From RGDT01 sp964630925 (lineage in GTDB: Bacteria; Planctomycetota; Planctomycetia; Gemmatales; Gemmataceae): 64,000 nucleotides of DNA. Both the position numbers and the translations under genes were made by a program. Below the pieces are notes generated by a model. It saw only the letters and a program-made list of their open reading frames with translations, was not told the DNA's origin and ran no database searches. Numbering within the stretch: the stretch's first letter is position 1; each line of letters starts with the position of its first letter. Shown one piece after another: positions 32,745-42,800 of this stretch. The stretch covers positions 15,730 through 79,729 of the forward strand of contig CAZVZK010000029.1 in NCBI GenBank assembly GCA_964630925.1, in the 5' to 3' direction.

Positions 32745-35630
32745 TCATCGGACCGAGAATGTCCGCACGATGCGCGTCGTGTTCCCCTGCCGGTCCTTCA
32801 CCGACACCGTCAGCGTGCCATGCTTCAGATCCTTCAGCGGGGCCGAGAACTTCCACTCACGCACGCCGTCGCCCTTGGCCTTGAACTTGCCGGCGAGGTC
32901 GTCGCCCGGCTTCGTGCCGTCGAGGGGGAAGTCCGCCGTCACCTTGAACGACGCGTCGTCCAGGCCGCTGCCGTAATCATGCATGCCGACGAGGATGCGG
33001 CCCACCTCGGCGTTCGCGCCGGCTCGCGGGTACGTCAGCGCCAGTGTCGGACGCTGGTCGTCGTGCAGCCAGCCGCCCTCGGCCTCCTTGTCCACCGGAC
33101 AGCCCAGGTCGATCCAGCGCACCAGGGTGCGGCGGTCCTCGTCGCTGAGCGGCTTCACCTTGCCCGCCTTCACCGCCTCGGGAGGCGGCATGACGCTGCC
33201 CTTGAAGTCGCCGTTGGCCAGAATGCGGGCGTGTTCGCGCTCGCGGCCCTTGAGCGGCTCCTTCGGCAGGCCGTCGAGGCGCTTGCCGAAGACCTTCCAG
33301 ATCAGCGGGCTGCGGCGCGACTGAAAGCCGACGACGTACTTCGTAACGCCGAGGAAGTGGCCGGCGAGCTTGTTGTAGGTCGCCGGCAGCTTGCCCGCGT
33401 TGCCGAGGTCCCAGCGCGGCCCATCGACGAGGCGCTCGTCGTCCAGCACCAGCCCGCCCGCCGGCTTCTCCGCCGCCTGCGAGTGGCAGGCGACGCAGGA
33501 GCGCTCGAAGATCGGCTTGATGTCGCGGTGATACTCCACGTCGAGGACGCCCTTCACCTGGCGCGTGCCGGCGGCGGTCAGCACCTTCGCCTCACGCGTC
33601 AGGTCGAAGATCGCGTAATCATCCTTCGCGGCGGCGGTCTTCGTGAAGTCGGTGGGCTTCTGGGAGTGGGCGTGGCATCCGCCGCAATTGTTGCGGATCT
33701 CGCCGGGGCGGAGCTGGTGCCACGTCTGCGCCATATTGAGGACCATCCCATCCTTGTCGATGGTCTGGAACGTGAACGCCACGTCGGCGGGGATCTTCGC
33801 CAGGAACGACGTGTCCGGGTTGCCGTCGGGGTCGAGCGGGGCGTCCTTCTTGCGGACGGGGATCTCGCCGAGGATGCGCAGGCGCTCCCAGGCGTGGTTG
33901 TAGAACTTGCCCGCTGTGGGGAGCGTGGCCGGCTCCATCGCCAGGATGCGGACGGCGTGGATGTCGGCGTTGTCGTAGAGGCCGGCGTCGGCCCCCTGGC
34001 CGCCCCAGTTGTACGGGCTGCTCATGCTGTGCGACCACGCGGCGTAGGGGTCGCCGACGGCCGTCACCTTGCCCTCGGGCACCCGGCCCCGCGGGAAGGT
34101 CTCGCGCTTGTAGAGGCTGCTCGAGCCGACGAGGCCGAAGGGGGTGCCCTCGGGGAGGTGTTTGGAGAGCTTGCCGTCGTTGGCGACGCGCGTAAGGGCC
34201 TTCGGCTCGGCGATGCCGTAGATGTGCTTGTAGGGCACGAGGGGGCGTGGCCACTGCTCGTTGTACTTCGGGTCGTTCTTGATGAGGAGCATGCGGCCCG
34301 GCTCGTCCACCGTCGCGCCCTTCTTGATGAGGTAGAGGCCGGCGTCGAGGGGGTCGTCGTACTTGACGCTGCCGCGGTTGGCGGACGGCATGGAGCCGGG
34401 CGACCACACGGTGAGGAGGTGGTTGTCGGGGGCGCCGCAGGGGTGCGTCACCTTGCCGACGCGCGGCGACTTGGGGTCCTTCATGTCGGACGGCGGCGCA
34501 GGGAAGTCGCTGCCGTGGGTGAAGCGTGTCAGCACTTCGAGGCCGTACGGCTGGAACGGCATGCGGAGGGAGCCGCGGCCACGCATGTAGAGCCTGGGCA
34601 CCTCCCAGCCGTGCTCCTTGGTGACGACGGATGGGTTGTAGGCGGGGCCGAACTGGGGGACGCCGTCGGGGGCGCGGGGCGGGAGCTTGACGTAGGTGCC
34701 GAAGCCCTGGGTGTTCTGGTTGTAGTACAGCTCGACGACGAGGGTGCCGTCGGAGAGCTGGGTCTGGAAGTGGAAGCCGTCGTCGGCCCCGCCGGAGCCG
34801 TAGAGGGCGCTGATGACGGGCTCCCAGTTGGCGCCGTCGGGGTGCATGGCCCAGATGCCCCAGGCGATGCTGCCGTGGACGCCCTGGGACTCGAGGGTGC
34901 TGAAGATGATGCGGCCGTCCTTGAGGACGACGGGGTGCAGGGCACTGCCGACGTTGATGTGGCCGATCTTCTCGACGTTGGCGCCGTCGTCGTCCATGAC
35001 GTGGATCTGGTGGGCGACACGCGGGTAGCCGCGGGGCACCTTGACCTGGTCACGGGTGCTGGTGAAGGCGACGCGGCCTCCGGGCAGTGGGCAGGGGCCG
35101 AGGTTGAAGACGCCACGGCCGACGGGCGGCTTCGCGGCGGGCTTCTCCTTGGAGAGGGAGAGGCAGCCGGCGTTGGGGGTGGATTCCTGGTGGGTGAGGC
35201 GGACGACCTTCTTCGTCTTGACGTGGACCTTATGGATGTCGGAGCCGCGGCCCAACTTGCCGAGGTAGAAGTGGGCGTAGTAGACCCACTCGGCGTCGAA
35301 GGAGACGTAGGGGTCGGCGACGGAGCCGTCGCCGCCGGGGACGAGGACCTCCTCCTTGCCGTCGGGGTGGAGGAGCATGAGGTCGTAACCGGGGTCGATG
35401 TTGGTGGGGTGGGCGATCTCGGGCCAGGCGGAGGGCTTCTTCTTGCCGTCGGGGCGTTCGATGTAGCGCGGGGCGCGGACGTAGACGATGGGGTAGTCGA
35501 TCTTGACGGAGGGGTCGGAGGCGAGGGGCCTGGGGGTGATGTCGAGTTTGGCCGGGGGCAGGGCGGGGTCGGCGGAGACGGCGGCGAGGCCGGCGGCGCA
35601 GAGCGCGAGGGCGAGGAGACGGAGCGGCAT
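32745..35630 (-). CDS. HzsA-like multidomain cytochrome c protein
   Basis: A 961-residue exported protein resembling the alpha subunit of hydrazine synthase, of which non-anammox planctomycetes carry homologues. The signal peptide is MPLRLLALALCAAGLAAVSA. The N-terminal half is a beta-propeller-like region (PIVYVRAPRYIERPDG, DPGYDLMLLHPDGKEEVLV, RVAFTSTRDQVKVP, VLKDGRIIFSTLESQGVHG). Two haem c motifs follow: CGGCH (C649, C652, H653) and CVACH (C712, C715, H716). A C-terminal beta domain ends SVKDRQGNTTRIVRTFSV. The in-frame codon at 36041 would add 137 unlikely residues; 35630 starts the signal peptide. No gene for the other hydrazine synthase subunits is nearby, so an anammox role is not implied. 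Confidence 0.8.
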   Translation of the reverse strand: MPLRLLALALCAAGLAAVSADPALPPAKLDITPRPLASDPSVKIDYPIVYVRAPRYIERPDGKKKPSAWPEIAHPTNIDPGYDLMLLHPDGKEEVLVPGGDGSVADPYVSFDAEWVYYAHFYLGKLGRGSDIHKVHVKTKKVVRLTHQESTPNAGCLSLSKEKPAAKPPVGRGVFNLGPCPLPGGRVAFTSTRDQVKVPRGYPRVAHQIHVMDDDGANVEKIGHINVGSALHPVVLKDGRIIFSTLESQGVHGSIAWGIWAMHPDGANWEPVISALYGSGGADDGFHFQTQLSDGTLVVELYYNQNTQGFGTYVKLPPRAPDGVPQFGPAYNPSVVTKEHGWEVPRLYMRGRGSLRMPFQPYGLEVLTRFTHGSDFPAPPSDMKDPKSPRVGKVTHPCGAPDNHLLTVWSPGSMPSANRGSVKYDDPLDAGLYLIKKGATVDEPGRMLLIKNDPKYNEQWPRPLVPYKHIYGIAEPKALTRVANDGKLSKHLPEGTPFGLVGSSSLYKRETFPRGRVPEGKVTAVGDPYAAWSHSMSSPYNWGGQGADAGLYDNADIHAVRILAMEPATLPTAGKFYNHAWERLRILGEIPVRKKDAPLDPDGNPDTSFLAKIPADVAFTFQTIDKDGMVLNMAQTWHQLRPGEIRNNCGGCHAHSQKPTDFTKTAAAKDDYAIFDLTREAKVLTAAGTRQVKGVLDVEYHRDIKPIFERSCVACHSQAAEKPAGGLVLDDERLVDGPRWDLGNAGKLPATYNKLAGHFLGVTKYVVGFQSRRSPLIWKVFGKRLDGLPKEPLKGREREHARILANGDFKGSVMPPPEAVKAGKVKPLSDEDRRTLVRWIDLGCPVDKEAEGGWLHDDQRPTLALTYPRAGANAEVGRILVGMHDYGSGLDDASFKVTADFPLDGTKPGDDLAGKFKAKGDGVREWKFSAPLKDLKHGTLTVSVKDRQGNTTRIVRTFSVR

Positions 35631-35737
35631 GATGGCCCCCTGGAAGGTGGGCGAGTGGGGAGGCGGGTGAGTGGGGATTAGAGTATGCGGCGGGCGGCGG
35701 GCGAGGGAGGGGCGATGGGCGACAAGCCTGGCACCGG

Positions 35738-35870
35738 AAGTCACCTGTCCACTTGTCTCAAAGTGGGCAGGCGGCCATGTGTCCGCAACATCATGACAGT
35801 CAGGCGGTTGCACCGGCGAATCCGAGTCACATGGCCACATGCCCACTTTCTCACCACTGGCGGGGATCCC
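35738..35870. repeat. GAGTCAC-type repeat, copy 2 (diverged)
   Basis: GTCACCTGTCCACTT and AAGTGGGCAGG form an imperfect stem, followed by GAGTCACATGGCCACATG and CCCACTTTCTCACC. The motif order resembles copy 1 at 21076-21200 and copy 3 at 54690-54820. Confidence 0.45.
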
Positions 35871-36078
35871 TGCCCGTGAGCGTCCATGGCCGTCCCCTGC
35901 CCCGCGTCGGACAGGCATGTTCAAACGAGTGCGGGGTGGGGCGTTGTCTGCCGCATCTGCTTCCGCCTGGGGGCAGAGATGTTGGGACAGGGTGGCCACG
36001 TTCCCACGAAGGCGCGTCGGGCTTCGGGCTGACGCCCTCAACCCGATCTATAAGCGTCAGCCGGCGTCATCCGCCGCC

Positions 36079-36200
36079 GATGGCGGAACGTCGTGGAATC
36101 GGGGCGACAGCGCCCATCGTCGCTGGAAGTCGCCATCGAGCTTCCGCGCCTCCGTGGTACGCTCCGACGTGCCCGAGAGTGCATCCAGGACACACAAAGG
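36079..36200 (+). repeat. Dispersed intergenic repeat, copy 2
   Basis: Counterpart of 29228-29345 with the same order of blocks: GATGGCGGAAC, GGAAGTCGCCATCGAG, GTACGCTCCGACGTG, GTGCATCCAGGACA. It is not next to an insertion element here. Confidence 0.55.
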
Positions 36201-36640
36201 CAAGCGCGACGGAGGCGGGCATCATGTCCGCGCGGCGTGCGGCGATGGCGGACGATGGGCGACGGCCTCCGTCAACAAACGGAGGAATCGGAGGATGCGG
36301 GGCGTGGATGGGCGGTGGACGGCACGCGGGCGGCGGCTGTGGCATACGACCAACGGCGATCGTCCGCATTGGCGATCATCCGGCGGCGCGGGGCGGATTC
36401 GCGGAGGAGGGGCTGGCGTAGCCGACGGCCGGAGCACGCAGGATGCGTTCTCTACGTGAAGATTGCGACGGCACGCACGGATGCGGATGGGGCGTCGAGG
36501 GCGGGCACCGGCGGCCATGTATCGGTGATTGTCGGCATTGGCGGGAGGGAGGCGGGTGAGGTCGTATTCTCACCTCATGGACGCGGCGCGGCGCAAGCCT
36601 CGCCGCCCGGTGCGTCCGAGGGTATCGGAGGGATGCATCC

Positions 36641-39274
36641 ATGATGTCCGTCATCATCGCCGCGCTGGCCCTCGCCGCCGCCCCGCCGGGCGTGTCGCCG
36701 GAGGTCGTCCGCGATCTGCACCGCCACTACGCCGCCCCCGGCCCCTTCACCATGCCGCCACGCATCGCCGAGGCGGCGGAGCGACTCCGCGATGACGACC
36801 CCGCCACGCGCCGCCGCGCGTCGGCGTATCTGCTCGCCGTCGTCCGGCAGGCGCTGGCCGACGAGCGATCCGGGACGAGATGGCCTCTGGGCAGCGCGGA
36901 GGAGAATGAAGCACGCCTACCTCGGCCCGCGCTCGTCCGCGCCGCCGTCGCGCAGCACGCGGCCGGTGCCGGCCTCATGCCAGAGACGCTGCCCCTCATC
37001 CATCTGCTGCTCGACGGGGAGCCGCACTCGCGCGTCCTCGAAGAGCTCGTGCCGCTGTGGCAGGCGGACAACGACCTGCGCCGACCACTGGCCCTGCGTG
37101 TCGCCGGGGCCGGTCACCGCGACAGCCGTCATCTCATCGAGGCGTTGAAGCAACTGACGCAGGAGCGGGCGGCCCTGCCCGACGCAGTTCTCGCCCCCCT
37201 GGCCCTGCACCACCGGGCCGACGTGCGCGAGGCGGCCCGCACGCTGGGCAAGGCGCTGGGGCGGCCCGCGTTGCCGGCGTTCGACCCCCTCCGCGCCTTC
37301 GCCGCCCCCGCCATCCAGGCGCTGTTGAAGCGCGTCGGCGAGGAGCTGCCCGACCTGCCGCCGCCCGGCGCCAAGCTCGCGGTGTTGACGCTCTCCATGC
37401 CCAGGGCCGGTGGGGAGCAGGCCGTGGAGGCGGCACGCGGGTGGGTCGTGTCGCGCGAGGAGGGGCGGCTGGTGATGCTGGCCGGCGTCCAGCGCGTCGT
37501 CAACCGCGACTGGCTTGAATTCCCCGCGATCGGCAGGCCGGCCCCCGTCCTCCTCGACCTCACCCCCGGCGACGAGGTGCGTCGGCTAGAGCGCGAGGCC
37601 GCACGCGAGAATCAGCCCGAGGCGTCGCCGACCTACCGGCTGATGCTGGCGTGGTGGTTGGGGCGGACCGGGCAGCCGGCCCTCGCCGCCCGGCTGCTGT
37701 TCCCGCTGCTGGCCCGCCACCCGCAGGACGGGGACGTGCTGACCGCCCTGCGGCACGACGTGGCGGTGGAGCTGGGCCAGCGCATGTTCGAGGCGTATGC
37801 CAACGCCCGCGATTACCCCGAGGCCCTGCGCCTCGCCCGCCGGATCGCCCACTACCCTGGTAGCCCGTTCTCCGAGGAGGCGGCTTGCCTCGCCGCCGAG
37901 CTGCCGCGCCGCGCCGAGGACTTCAAGTCCCTGCGTCTGCCGACGCCCGCCGCGTGGAAGGCGCTCCGCAACGGCCTGACGCGCGAGGAGCAGATCGACT
38001 TCCTGTGTCGGCGGCTGCGTCTGCTCGACCCCGGCCCGATGCAGGACTGGGCGGGCAGCCCCCAATACGCCGACCCGGCGAAACGACACCCGCCGTACGT
38101 GCGCGGCTCGGGGTGGTATCACGGATCGTTCTTCGGCCTCGCCGCCACGCCGGCCGAGAAGGGGCGCACGCCGGTCATCAACCCCTACCGCGAGCTGCTG
38201 GAGGGCGTGAAGGTGACGCTGGCGGACGTGCCGCACCTGGCCCGGCACATGCGCGAGGAGTGGACGCTGGTGAGCATCGGACGCCAGCCCGTCGGCAAGA
38301 TCGGGCAGGCACTCCCTTCCCTTGAGCTGACGACACGCTCGGCGCTGGCCGCCCTCATCAACGGCCTCGCGCGGAACGAGGTCTGTGTCCTCGGCGGGGA
38401 GCTGTCGTTCACGCACTGGGGCCGGCTGCGGCACGGGCGGCTGCCCGAGGCCGAGGTGCTGCGGCGCATCGAGGCGGCCGTCGTCTGGGCGGCGAAGCAC
38501 GCCGGCATGAGTGCGCGGCAACTGGACTGGCACTGGCTGGAGAAAGACCTCGCTGCCGGCAAGGGCTGGCACGACATCCACGAGCGCTTCGACCGGGTGA
38601 GCGACGAGCCAAGCGCCCGCACGCTGCTGCACGCGCTGCTGCTCGACGGGCGGACGAGGGCCGACGAACGCGCCCACGTCCTGCGCCGCCTCGCCGACCT
38701 GGCCCCGCGCCACGCCCGGCGGATCGCCCCGCACCTCCTCTCGTCGCCGTCCGTGGCCATGCGTGTCGAGGCGGCGCTCTTGTGCCTGCCGACGGCGCAC
38801 GCCGACGCCGCCCGCCGCGTGCTGGGCCAGTACCTGCATGACGCGGGGCGGGGCGAGGCGGGCACGGCGGGGTGGGTGTCGGGCTCCTGGGTGCGTCAGG
38901 CGGTGGGCGACCTCGCCAACGACGGGACGCCGGAGTCGGTGCGGGCGGCGCTGCGCGTGTTCGAGGGGGTGGCGCTGCGGAAGACGAACAACATCGGTGA
39001 TCGCGGCGAGGCGATGCGTCTGCTGGCGCTGGCCGGGGCGAAGGAGCCGTACACGTTCTACCTCAAGCTGCTGGATGAGACGAAGAAGGCGGACGAGCGG
39101 GTGCAGATCACGGAAGAGGTGGCGTGGGCGTTCGGCAAGGACGACCCCGAGGTGCAGGCGATCATGAAGAAACACCGCACGCCGGCGGCACGGGCGGGGC
39201 ACGTCGAGAAGTGGCTGCGTGGGCGGGCGGGCGAGCCGGCTGGCGTCTTGCCGGGGGTGTCGCATCGCCGATAA
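36641..39274 (+). CDS. Large hypothetical protein with short export leader
   Basis: An 877-residue protein, mostly alpha-helical. It starts MMSVIIAALALAAAPPGVSP, a short signal peptide, followed by helical repeats similar to HEAT or Sel1-like solenoids (ATRRRASAYLLAVVRQAL, ADVREAARTLGKAL, RLMLAWWLGRTGQPALAARL). A central non-repetitive part has YVRGSGWYHGSFFGLA and GELSFTHWGRLRHG. The C-terminal part again has solenoid helices. No family is recognised. The start follows CGGAGGGATGCATCC. It is followed 36 bases later by a GYF-domain gene on the same strand. Confidence 0.65.
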   Translation: MMSVIIAALALAAAPPGVSPEVVRDLHRHYAAPGPFTMPPRIAEAAERLRDDDPATRRRASAYLLAVVRQALADERSGTRWPLGSAEENEARLPRPALVRAAVAQHAAGAGLMPETLPLIHLLLDGEPHSRVLEELVPLWQADNDLRRPLALRVAGAGHRDSRHLIEALKQLTQERAALPDAVLAPLALHHRADVREAARTLGKALGRPALPAFDPLRAFAAPAIQALLKRVGEELPDLPPPGAKLAVLTLSMPRAGGEQAVEAARGWVVSREEGRLVMLAGVQRVVNRDWLEFPAIGRPAPVLLDLTPGDEVRRLEREAARENQPEASPTYRLMLAWWLGRTGQPALAARLLFPLLARHPQDGDVLTALRHDVAVELGQRMFEAYANARDYPEALRLARRIAHYPGSPFSEEAACLAAELPRRAEDFKSLRLPTPAAWKALRNGLTREEQIDFLCRRLRLLDPGPMQDWAGSPQYADPAKRHPPYVRGSGWYHGSFFGLAATPAEKGRTPVINPYRELLEGVKVTLADVPHLARHMREEWTLVSIGRQPVGKIGQALPSLELTTRSALAALINGLARNEVCVLGGELSFTHWGRLRHGRLPEAEVLRRIEAAVVWAAKHAGMSARQLDWHWLEKDLAAGKGWHDIHERFDRVSDEPSARTLLHALLLDGRTRADERAHVLRRLADLAPRHARRIAPHLLSSPSVAMRVEAALLCLPTAHADAARRVLGQYLHDAGRGEAGTAGWVSGSWVRQAVGDLANDGTPESVRAALRVFEGVALRKTNNIGDRGEAMRLLALAGAKEPYTFYLKLLDETKKADERVQITEEVAWAFGKDDPEVQAIMKKHRTPAARAGHVEKWLRGRAGEPAGVLPGVSHRR

Positions 39275-39310
39275 TGGCACCATCCCGACAGACCCGATGG
39301 GTGGACGCCG

Positions 39311-39826
39311 ATGCGCCAACTCTACCTCTCGCGCCAGGGCAAGAGCTACGGCCCGTACACCGAGGACCAGATGCGCAAGATGGCCGGCGACGGCCAGCTC
39401 GTGCCGCACGACCTCGTCGCCCTCGCCGGCGACTCGCGGTGGCAGAAGGCCGCCGACGTGCCCGGCCTGTTCGCCGCCCGGCCCGCCCCGAAGATCCCGC
39501 CCATCCCGCCCGTCCCGACACGGCCGGCGGCGACGTACCGGATCGCCTGCTTCGGCTGCTTCGGCGAGGTCACCGTCACCGTCCCCGCCGGCGCGCACGC
39601 CGCCCCGTGCCCGAAGTGCGGCACCGCGCTCCAGGTGGCCGAGGCCCCGCGGCAGGAGGGCGACTCCAACGGGTCGGCCTTCGCCGGCGTCGGAGGCGAC
39701 ATCAACGAGCGGATCGAGCGCACCCTGGCGGGCGACCGCCTCCAGGGCGCCAACGCCGAGAGCGCCCTCGACGCCGCCCTCCTCGCCGCCCGCATCGCGG
39801 CGGCGGTCCTCAACGCCGGCTCGTGA
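39311..39826 (+). CDS. GYF_2 (DUF4339) domain and zinc-ribbon protein
   Basis: A 171-residue cytoplasmic protein. The N-terminal 55 residues are a GYF_2 domain (LYLSRQGKSYGPYTEDQMRK through WQKAADVPGLF), a proline-rich-peptide-binding or adaptor fold widespread in Planctomycetes. A Pro-rich linker follows. The next part is a zinc-ribbon-like segment (CFGCF then CPKCGTALQV). The C-terminus is a helical tail (NERIERTLAGDRLQGANAES). No membrane segment. It converges with the kinase gene, with only one base between the stops. Confidence 0.85.
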   Translation: MRQLYLSRQGKSYGPYTEDQMRKMAGDGQLVPHDLVALAGDSRWQKAADVPGLFAARPAPKIPPIPPVPTRPAATYRIACFGCFGEVTVTVPAGAHAAPCPKCGTALQVAEAPRQEGDSNGSAFAGVGGDINERIERTLAGDRLQGANAESALDAALLAARIAAAVLNAGS

Positions 39827-39827
39827 C

Positions 39828-42800
39828 TCACTTCTTCCGCAGCAGCACCGCCTTGGCCTCGGCCTCGGCGAGGGACGCGCGGAGACGGTCCTTCCACGAG
39901 TCCTCGGCCCGCTCCTCCTTCGTCGCCTCCAGATGCTTCAGCCGCGTCCGCGCCTCGAGCAGCACGTTGCCCGCCTGGCGCGTCTGCCCCAGCCGGTAGA
40001 GCGTCATCGCCATGAAGCACCCGCGCAGCGCCTGGCACTCGTCGTTCAGCAGGGGCCTGCCGAGCTGCTGGCAGCGCGTCAGCCAGACGAGCGCCTCCTT
40101 GTGGTCGCCCCTGCGGTACTCGGCCATGCCTTGCGCCAGCTCGGCGTAGGGCCGCGCCCACGGCTGAGAATTCCTGCCCATCGCCGTCTTCAGCAGTCGC
40201 AGGATCCGGTCCATGCCGTCGCCGTCGGCGAGCAGGCACGCCTTGGCGACGCGCTCGGCGTCCAGCGGGTCCTCCGTGTTGCCGTAGGTGTCCAGCAGCC
40301 GGCGGCGCAGGGCGGCGTACTCCGGGCCGCCCCCCGCCTTGACCAGAACGGCGGCGTAGGTGGTCAGGAGGTCCACCTCGGCGGGCAACGTCTTCGCCGC
40401 GGCGCCCAGGTCTGCCGCCGCCCTCCCCCACTCGCCGAAGCGGGCGTGCAGCTCGCCGCGCAGGCGGACCAGGACGGCGTCGTCGGCGTCGTGGAGGAGG
40501 GCCAGGGCCGCCCGCCCGTCCGAGGTCTTGGGCAGCGGGGCCTCCGTCGGGGCCGCGCTGCCGCATACCACGCGGAAGCCGAGCGAGAACGACAGGTCCA
40601 TCCTGCCCTCCTCGCGCGTCCAGGCGAGGCACTCCTTGCTGCCCGAGTCGTAGCCCCCGCCGCGGATCACGTGCGTGGCCGGCCTGCCCGTGGCCCTCGG
40701 GTCGAGGATGGCCCCGCCGGGGATCGGGGCGAACTCGTCGTTGGTCGCCTCCCACATGTTGCCCACCACGTCGAAGAGGCCCCAGCGGTTGGGCAGTTTC
40801 GCGCCGCACGGCGCGGGGGCCTGCTGGGCCACCTGCCCGTACAGCGGCAGCCACCGCGCGTCGGGGCCGAAGAAGAAGCGGCCCGACGCCCCGGCCCGTT
40901 GGGCGTGGTCCCACTCGACCTCCGTCGGCAGGCGGTAGCCGTCGGCGGTGAGGTCGCAGGCCCAGCCGCCGGGCCGGGCCGCGTCGTGGCGGTAACAGGG
41001 CCGGCGCCTCTCGCGCTTGCTGAGCCAGTTGCAGAACAGGGCGACGTGATTCAGCCGGATGTTGTGCAGCGGGTACCCAGGCCCCTTGTCGAATTCGGGG
41101 ATCGGCCTCCAGTCGTCGGGCCGCTCGGCGGAGCCGTCATCGAGGAATTGGCGGAACTGCCCGAGCGTGACCTCGCGGCCGCCGATGAAGTACGGCCTCG
41201 TCAGCAGCGCCGCCGACACGGCGTTGCGCCGCAGCACGCCCGCCGGGATGCCCATCATGGTCATGCCGGCGCTGTTGACGAACCAGCGCCGCCCCTCCGC
41301 CGGCTTGATCGCCGGCGGATCGACGCCCCAGCGGCGGAGGGACCACTCGGCGGCGGCGTGGGTGCCCGGATCGGGCGCGTCCTGGTACCGCCGCGCCAAC
41401 GCGGCGGCGATCGAGCGGCGGACCTCGGGGTCGAGCCGCGCCGGGTCCACGCGGCCGGCGGCGGCGCACACGGCCGAGCGGAAGTCGTCGTCGTCCGCGC
41501 CGTCGATGATGGCCGGCAGCCGCGCCAGCGTCCCGTGCCAGGACGCGACCTCCTCCAGGAAGGCGCTGCGTGCCGCGACGAAGGTGCCCCCGAACATCTC
41601 GCGGGCCGTGCGCGTGTCGCCCAGGTCCAGCGACAGGATGACGTGGCGCATGCGGACGTTGAGGTCGGTGTCGGTCCGTGCGCGGCGGTGCAGCTCGTCG
41701 GCGAGGCCCGGCGCCGAGGACGCCAGGAACGCCCGCGCGAAGTTGCCGGACTCGGCGGCCGGCGCCGTGGGGATGGCCGACACGAGGTAATCGGTCTGGT
41801 CCTCGCCGAGCAGCGTGAGCGCGACGGCGGCGCGGAGGCGTGTGGCCGGGTCGGCGAGCTGCTCGCGGATTAGCGGGAGGACCTGATCGGGCGCGGGGGC
41901 GAGCGCCTCCACCAGGAACGGCACGCTCTCGGGAGCGGCGGCGTGGAGCGACTGGACGAGGGCCAGCCGGCGTTGCTCGTCGGCCCGCCGCGTCAGCTCC
42001 TGCTCGCGTGCCAGACGCAGCGCCGCCGCCGTCGGGATGCCGATGACGGCCAGCACCAGCAGGAGGCTGACGGCGACGAGGCCGGCCTGGGCCGGGCTGC
42101 GCCGCGCCCACTTCCATGCTCGCTCGGCCACGCCCGCCGGGCGTGCGGAGACGGGCTTGCCGGCCAGCCAGCGTTCGAGGTCGTCGGCGAGGGCGGCGGC
42201 GCTGGGGTAGCGGCCCTCCGGCTCCTTGCGCAGGCACTTCAGGCAGACGGTGACGAGGTCCGCGTCGAGGCCGGGCCGCAGACTCGCGGGCGGGGGCGGC
42301 TCGTCGGCCAGCACCTGGCGGACCGTCTCCAAAGGCGTCGCCCCACGGAAGGGCGGCTTGCCCGTGAGCGCCTCGTACAGCACCGCCCCGAGGGAGTACA
42401 CGTCGGCCGCCGGGCCGAGCGCCTGCCGCTCGCCGCGCGCCTGCTCGGGCGACATGTAGCTTGGGGTGCCGAGCACCTGGCCCGGGAGGGAGACCTCGCC
42501 GCCGCCCGGCGCGCACGCGAGGCCGAAGTCGGTGATCTTGGGGACGGCCCCGTCGGGGGCCGGGGACATGAGGACGTTGGCCGGCTTCACGTCGCGGTGG
42601 ATGACGCCCTGGAGGTGGGCGTGGTGGACGCCACGGGCGAGCTGCGCGACGAGGGCGGCGGCCTCGCGCTGCGGGAGGCCGCCCCCGGCGAGACGCTGGG
42701 CGAGGGTGCCGCCCTCGACGTATTCCAGGGCGAGGAAGGGCCGGCCGCCCTGCTCGCCCGACCCGAACACCTGCACGACGTTGGGGTGACGCAGGCGGCC

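Larger units (their letters stand above)
35631..36640. other. 1,010-base gene-poor gap with several repeats
   Basis: No reliable gene. It contains a GAGTCAC-type block (35738-35870), a GATGCGGCAGACAAC block in the opposite sense (about 35950), the second copy of a dispersed repeat (36079-36200), and a hairpin CCTCCGT/ACGGAGG at 36264-36283. The promoters of the divergent HzsA-like gene and the gene at 36641 lie at its two ends. Confidence 0.5.

Noticed and set aside
35631..36041. N-terminal extension of the HzsA-like protein to 36041
   Set aside because: The added 137 residues are arginine/proline-rich and run through repeat DNA; a clear signal peptide starts at 35630.
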